This document shows, piece by piece, positions 60,948 to 64,000 of a stretch of 64,000 bases of DNA (position 1 is its first letter; the number at the start of each line of letters is the position of its first letter). Under the pieces are notes generated by a model. It saw only the letters and a program-made list of their open reading frames with translations, searched no databases and was not told the origin of the DNA. Both the position numbers and the translations under genes were made by a program. The DNA comes from Herbaspirillum sp. SJZ107 (GTDB lineage: Bacteria > Pseudomonadota > Gammaproteobacteria > Burkholderiales > Burkholderiaceae_D): the NCBI RefSeq assembly GCF_006715485.1, contig NZ_VFNH01000002.1, positions 434,001 through 498,000 on the forward strand, written 5' to 3'.

Positions 60948-61691
60948 TTGACTATCCAGCTTGGATGGCGCCTGGCGCGCCTCGTCTTTCACCTGCTGCG
61001 GGGCCTAGCCACCTGCGCCCTGGTGTTCCCGTGGGCCGGCGCGCGCCTGCGCGAGCACCTGGTGCGGCGCTGGTCGGCGCGCCTGCTGGCGATCTGCCGC
61101 GTGCGCGTCGAGCACATGGCGGGCGCTGCGCCTCTGGCCCACGCGCTGATCGTGCCGAACCACATTTCCTGGCTCGACATCTTCGTCATCAATGCCCTGC
61201 ATCCCTGCCGCTTCGTGGCCAAGGCCGAGATCCGCGCCTGGCCGGTGCTCGGCTGGCTGGTGGCGCAGGCCGGCACCGTCTTCATCGCGCGCGGCAACCG
61301 GAGAGATCTGCGCCACATCTTCAAGGGCCTGGTCGATGCGCTCGGCCAGGGCCAGCGCGTCGCCTTCTTTCCCGAAGGGACCACCGCCAGCCAGGGGCAG
61401 CTGCTGCCCTTCCATGCCAACCTGCTGGAAGCGGCGATCGACGCCCGGGTGCCGGTGCAGCCATACGCACTGGCCTACGTCGACGCGCGCGGCGGCTGGC
61501 ATGCGGCGGTCGACTACACCGGCGAGACGACCTTCGTCGACAGCATCCTGCGCATCCTGCAGGGCGAGCCGGTAGTGGCGCGGCTGGGCTGCCTGGCGCC
61601 GATTGCATCGGAGGGCGCGCACCGGCGCGAGCTGGCGGCGCAGGCGCGCGAGGCGATTGCGCAGGCGCTGGGGGCGGTGGAGGTGCAGTAG
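60948..61691 (+). CDS. 1-acyl-sn-glycerol-3-phosphate acyltransferase (PlsC-like)
   Basis: 247 residues, membrane-attached acyltransferase of phospholipid synthesis. One hydrophobic N-terminal segment (LARLVFHLLRGLATCALVFP). The catalytic NHISWLDIF (H-x4-D) and the substrate motif AFFPEGTTASQG are intact. No ATG gives a full-length protein; the TTG at 60948 (LTIQLGWRLARLV) is the best start, so the start is uncertain. 64 bases after pyrC', behind a hairpin. Family members also acylate other lipids. Confidence 0.85.
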   Translation: MTIQLGWRLARLVFHLLRGLATCALVFPWAGARLREHLVRRWSARLLAICRVRVEHMAGAAPLAHALIVPNHISWLDIFVINALHPCRFVAKAEIRAWPVLGWLVAQAGTVFIARGNRRDLRHIFKGLVDALGQGQRVAFFPEGTTASQGQLLPFHANLLEAAIDARVPVQPYALAYVDARGGWHAAVDYTGETTFVDSILRILQGEPVVARLGCLAPIASEGAHRRELAAQAREAIAQALGAVEVQ

Positions 61692-61712
61692 GCGGGTATT
61701 GCGACCCGCTTT
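61692..61712. terminator. Short hairpin between convergent plsC-like and apaH genes
   Basis: GCGGGT/ACCCGC with an ATTGCG loop followed by TTTAG. Only six pairs and three T, so weak. It overlaps the last bases before the apaH stop. Confidence 0.4.
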
Positions 61713-62562
61713 AGTGCTTGCCGCTATGCGGCCGATACTCCGGACAATCCACCTGCAGCAGCGAGCGGTCGTCCAGGCACACCGCCGTCAGCTTTCCGCC
61801 CCATACGCAGCCGCTGTCCAGGCCGACCAGGTTCGGCCGCAGCACCACGCCCATTGCCGACCAGTGGCCGAACACCACGGTGACGTCGGCCGTTTTACGC
61901 TCGGGCAGGTCGAACCAGGGCTGCAGGTCCGAGCCTTCCGGCCCTTTGTCGCTTTCCTTGTGCTCGAAGTCCATGCGCCCGTCCGGCCAGCACAGGCGCA
62001 TGCGCGTCAGCGCGTTGACGATGCAGCGCAGGCGCTCGATGCCTTCCAGGCCATCGTCCCAGCGGTCGGGCTGGTTGCCGTACATCTGGCGCAGGAAGTC
62101 GACCCAGCCGTCGCTGCGCAGCACGGCCTCGACCTCGCCCGCCAGCGCCATCGTCTGGGCCGCGCTCCATTGCGGCGGCACGCCGGCGTGCACCAGCAGG
62201 TGCGCATCGACGAACATCGCCATCGGCCGCCGGCGCAGCCAGCCGACCAGTTCGTCGAGTTCGGGCGCGGCCAGGATCTCGTCCAGGGTGTCCGAGCGGC
62301 TCGCCTTGCGCACGCCGGCAGCCACAGCCAGCAGGTGCAGGTCGTGATTGCCGAGCAGGGCGTCGATGCGGCCCTCGCTCGCTTCCGACAAGGCTTTCAT
62401 GCGGCGTAGCGCAGCCAGTGACTGCGGACCGCGGTTGATCAGATCCCCGACAAAAAGGATACGTGCTTGTTCCGGCGATGTGGCATCGCCGGCAATCCGG
62501 TCCAGCAAGAGGCCGGCTTCGTGGGCGCAACCCTGCAGGTCGCCAATGACATAGGTTCTCAT
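61711..62562 (-). CDS. apaH: Symmetrical bis(5'-nucleosyl)-tetraphosphatase
   Basis: 283 residues. Hydrolyses Ap4A to two ADP and can remove nucleotide caps from RNA. Metallophosphatase motifs: [43 protein letters not shown], and [11 protein letters not shown] with C-terminal [15 protein letters not shown]. All metal ligands are seen. Divergent from the WecA-like gene. Confidence 0.96.
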   Translation of the reverse strand: MRTYVIGDLQGCAHEAGLLLDRIAGDATSPEQARILFVGDLINRGPQSLAALRRMKALSEASEGRIDALLGNHDLHLLAVAAGVRKASRSDTLDEILAAPELDELVGWLRRRPMAMFVDAHLLVHAGVPPQWSAAQTMALAGEVEAVLRSDGWVDFLRQMYGNQPDRWDDGLEGIERLRCIVNALTRMRLCWPDGRMDFEHKESDKGPEGSDLQPWFDLPERKTADVTVVFGHWSAMGVVLRPNLVGLDSGCVWGGKLTAVCLDDRSLLQVDCPEYRPHSGKH

Positions 62563-62714
62563 GGCTGGATACTAAATGATTCGGCCCGTGCGTGCAGCCA
62601 TGGATTACCCGATCTTGCTCAATCGGGGCAGGGCAGGGCACGCGTAAACTCCTCGGTTACGGCCTTGACGCCGATTCGGCGCGGTGCATTGCCTTGCGGG
62701 TAATTAAATAATAA

Positions 62715-63812
62715 ATGTTTTCATTTCTCGTCAGCTTTGTCGTGTCCGCATTGTTGACCTTGCTGGTCATCCGGCATTCGACATTGCACGGTCCGGCACT
62801 CGACAGCAATTTCAGCGGCGTGCAGAAAGTGCACGCGCATGCGGTCGCGCGTATCGGCGGACTCCCGATATTCCTCGCAGTGACCCTCAGTGCGGCGATT
62901 TCGGCCTGGCGCGTTCCAGATCTCGGCTATTGGCTGCTGGCACTGCTGGTATGCGCGTCGATTGCATTTATGGGCGGCATCGTCGAAGACTATACGGGAA
63001 AAGTGAGGGCATCGCGGCGCCTGGTATTAACCATGCTGGCGGCCCTGCTCGGATATCTGGTACTGGATGCGAAAATCGCCCGCCTCGACATGCCGTTCTC
63101 GAGCTGGCCGCTCGATTCGCTGTGGATCGTATTGCCGCTGACGGTACTGGCAGTGGCCGGGATCGCGAATGCAGTGAATATCATCGACGGCTTCAACGGA
63201 CTGGCCAGCGTGGTGACGATCTTCATGCTGGTGTCGCTCGCTTATGTCGGCTGGCAAGTGGGCGACATGTTCATTCTGGTGTCGGCATTGACGGTGGCAG
63301 GGGCGACCGCCGGTTTCCTGGTCTGGAATTATCCGGTCGGCCTGATCTTCCTGGGGGACGGCGGCGCCTACTTCATCGGCTTCATGCTGGGCGAACTGGC
63401 GCTGCTGCTGGTGATGCGCAATCCGCAGGTGTCCACCTGGTATGCGGCATTGCTGCTGATATATCCCGCTTTTGAAACAATATTTTCCGCTTATCGCCGA
63501 ATGTTTGTAAGAGGAAAATCCCCGGCAGTACCCGATGGAATACATCTGCATAGCCTGATTTTTCGGCGGATTGTGCAATGGACTGTTGGTCCAAAGGAGG
63601 CGCGCGCACTGCTGAAACGGAATTCCCGCACTTCGCCTTACCTGTGGTTGTTTTCGCTCACCGCGGTAATACCGGCAACCGTGTTCTGGCGGAATACGGA
63701 AGTTTTGATATTCTTCAGTTTGTTGTTCATTATCAGTTACGTCTGGTTGTATGCGCGTATCGTTCGATTCAAGTCGCCACGCTGGCTCATTTGGAACAAA
63801 AAAACTGATTAA
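62715..63812 (+). CDS. Undecaprenyl-phosphate sugar-1-phosphate transferase, WecA/MraY family
   Basis: 365 residues, about eleven membrane segments. Family motifs: HAHAVARIGGLPIFLAVTLS in the first loop, NIIDGFNGLAS, VGLIFLGDGGAYFIGFMLGE with the catalytic Asp pair, and the C-terminal cytoplasmic loop GIHLHSLIFRR that recognises the sugar nucleotide. It would start a glycan by moving a sugar phosphate to undecaprenyl phosphate. The longer C-terminus (about 100 residues after the HLHSLIFRR motif) suggests a polysaccharide or O-antigen initiator rather than MraY. Codon use is visibly less GC-rich than in neighbours (many ATT, TTT, AAA, GTA), which hints at transferred surface-polysaccharide DNA continuing past the window. 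Confidence 0.88.
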   Translation: MFSFLVSFVVSALLTLLVIRHSTLHGPALDSNFSGVQKVHAHAVARIGGLPIFLAVTLSAAISAWRVPDLGYWLLALLVCASIAFMGGIVEDYTGKVRASRRLVLTMLAALLGYLVLDAKIARLDMPFSSWPLDSLWIVLPLTVLAVAGIANAVNIIDGFNGLASVVTIFMLVSLAYVGWQVGDMFILVSALTVAGATAGFLVWNYPVGLIFLGDGGAYFIGFMLGELALLLVMRNPQVSTWYAALLLIYPAFETIFSAYRRMFVRGKSPAVPDGIHLHSLIFRRIVQWTVGPKEARALLKRNSRTSPYLWLFSLTAVIPATVFWRNTEVLIFFSLLFIISYVWLYARIVRFKSPRWLIWNKKTD

Positions 63813-63821
63813 ACATCGAAG

Positions 63822-63851
63822 TTGTAGTATATTGCGACAATTGGTGATAAT
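63822..63851 (+). promoter_or_regulatory. Candidate promoter of the H-NS gene
   Basis: -35 TTGTAG (63822-63827) and -10 GATAAT (63846-63851) with an 18-base spacer in an AT-rich gap, 39 bases before the start codon of the H-NS-like gene. Confidence 0.45.
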
Positions 63852-63890
63852 TCGATGAATTCGGTTCAACTCTACTTATAAGGAACGACG

Positions 63891-64000
63891 ATGGATCTGT
63901 CTAATATGTCCTTGGGCGATTTGCGTAACCTGCAGGAGCAGATCAAGAAGGAAATGAAAACCCGCGAGCAGCAGGAAGTGCAAAAGGCACGCGAACAGAT
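63891..64000 (+). CDS. H-NS family nucleoid protein, 5' part only
   Basis: 36 codons before the window ends, reading MDLSNMSLGDLRNLQEQIKK then EMKTREQQEVQKAREQI. This is the N-terminal coiled-coil oligomerisation helix of betaproteobacterial H-NS (HvrA/BpH3 type). A ribosome site AAGGAACG precedes the ATG. By family it binds and silences AT-rich DNA; the DNA-binding C-terminus lies outside the window. Confidence 0.8.
   Translation, partial: MDLSNMSLGDLRNLQEQIKKEMKTREQQEVQKAREQ

Overview
The window reads as a chromosomal segment of a GC-rich betaproteobacterium of the Oxalobacteraceae type (Massilia/Telluria/Duganella-like). That placement is an inference from gene content and order. The clues are a type II aroQ-accB-accC-prmA cluster ending in an MJ0042/DUF3426 protein and a PfkB kinase, a yqgE-ruvX-pyrR-pyrB-pyrC' cluster, rubredoxin followed by pilG-H-I-J-L, an AlgP-like histone H1 mimic, and a SWIB protein with an H1-like tail. 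No rRNA, tRNA, prophage, insertion sequence or CRISPR array was seen. Almost all the DNA is ordinary core genome; the oddities are variants and remnants inside it.

Layout. 1-4.9 kb: 3'-truncated retropepsin-like aspartic protease and rppH (minus), then proS and a lytic transglycosylase (plus), and a SWIB/H1-like protein (minus). 4.9-10.3 kb: ffh (minus), divergent from a three-gene NitT/TauT-type ABC importer that sits between ffh and its usual partner, a ccsA/ypjD-like gene, followed by a small PP0621-type protein. 10.3-13.5 kb: pilS-pilR, the two-component system for type IV pilin transcription. 13.5-18.1 kb: class I ribonucleotide reductase nrdA-nrdB with a candidate NrdR box upstream. 18.1-20.7 kb: an accessory patch with a decayed M28 peptidase, a small secreted protein and a glycosyltransferase. 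20.7-23.6 kb: a 655-bp gene-free stretch that may encode a small RNA, the H1-like repeat protein and a YggT protein. 23.7-31.3 kb: a long minus-strand run (unknown protein, tlpA-like, aroQ, accB, accC, prmA, DUF3426, PfkB kinase). 31.4-39.8 kb: plus-strand run mpl, yqiA-like esterase, ubiC, RNB-domain nuclease, TonB-like protein, aroE, mtgA, corA. 39.8-43.4 kb: Fur-box-controlled siderophore receptor with a PepSY reductase-like membrane protein. 43.5-45.6 kb: thiD-hemL (minus). 45.7-55.2 kb: rubredoxin and the pilGHIJ-pilL/chpA chemosensory operon for twitching motility. 55.3-56.8 kb: phrB. 57-61.7 kb: yqgE-ruvX-pyrR-pyrB-pyrC' and an acyltransferase. 61.7-64 kb: apaH, a WecA/MraY-family sugar-phosphate transferase, and the start of an H-NS gene cut by the window edge.

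How the parts work together. Two loci serve type IV pili: PilS/PilR sets pilin transcription and the Pil-Chp pathway controls extension and retraction. No pilK methyltransferase or chpB methylesterase lies in the chemosensory operon. Iron uptake is represented by the Fur-regulated receptor and PepSY pair, possibly with the TonB-like protein at 36 kb. Pyrimidine synthesis shows the aspartate transcarbamoylase plus inactive-dihydroorotase arrangement: the dihydroorotase-like partner has lost the metal-binding HxH.

The features most worth a second look are the pseudo-dihydroorotase, the M28 peptidase remnant with two junctions and an in-frame stop, the possible small RNA at 20.7-21.15 kb, the ABC operon inserted beside ffh with operator-like repeats, a fourfold 41-bp coding repeat in the DUF3426 gene, and three copies of a dispersed palindromic repeat. 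No wholly new multi-gene system was recognised.
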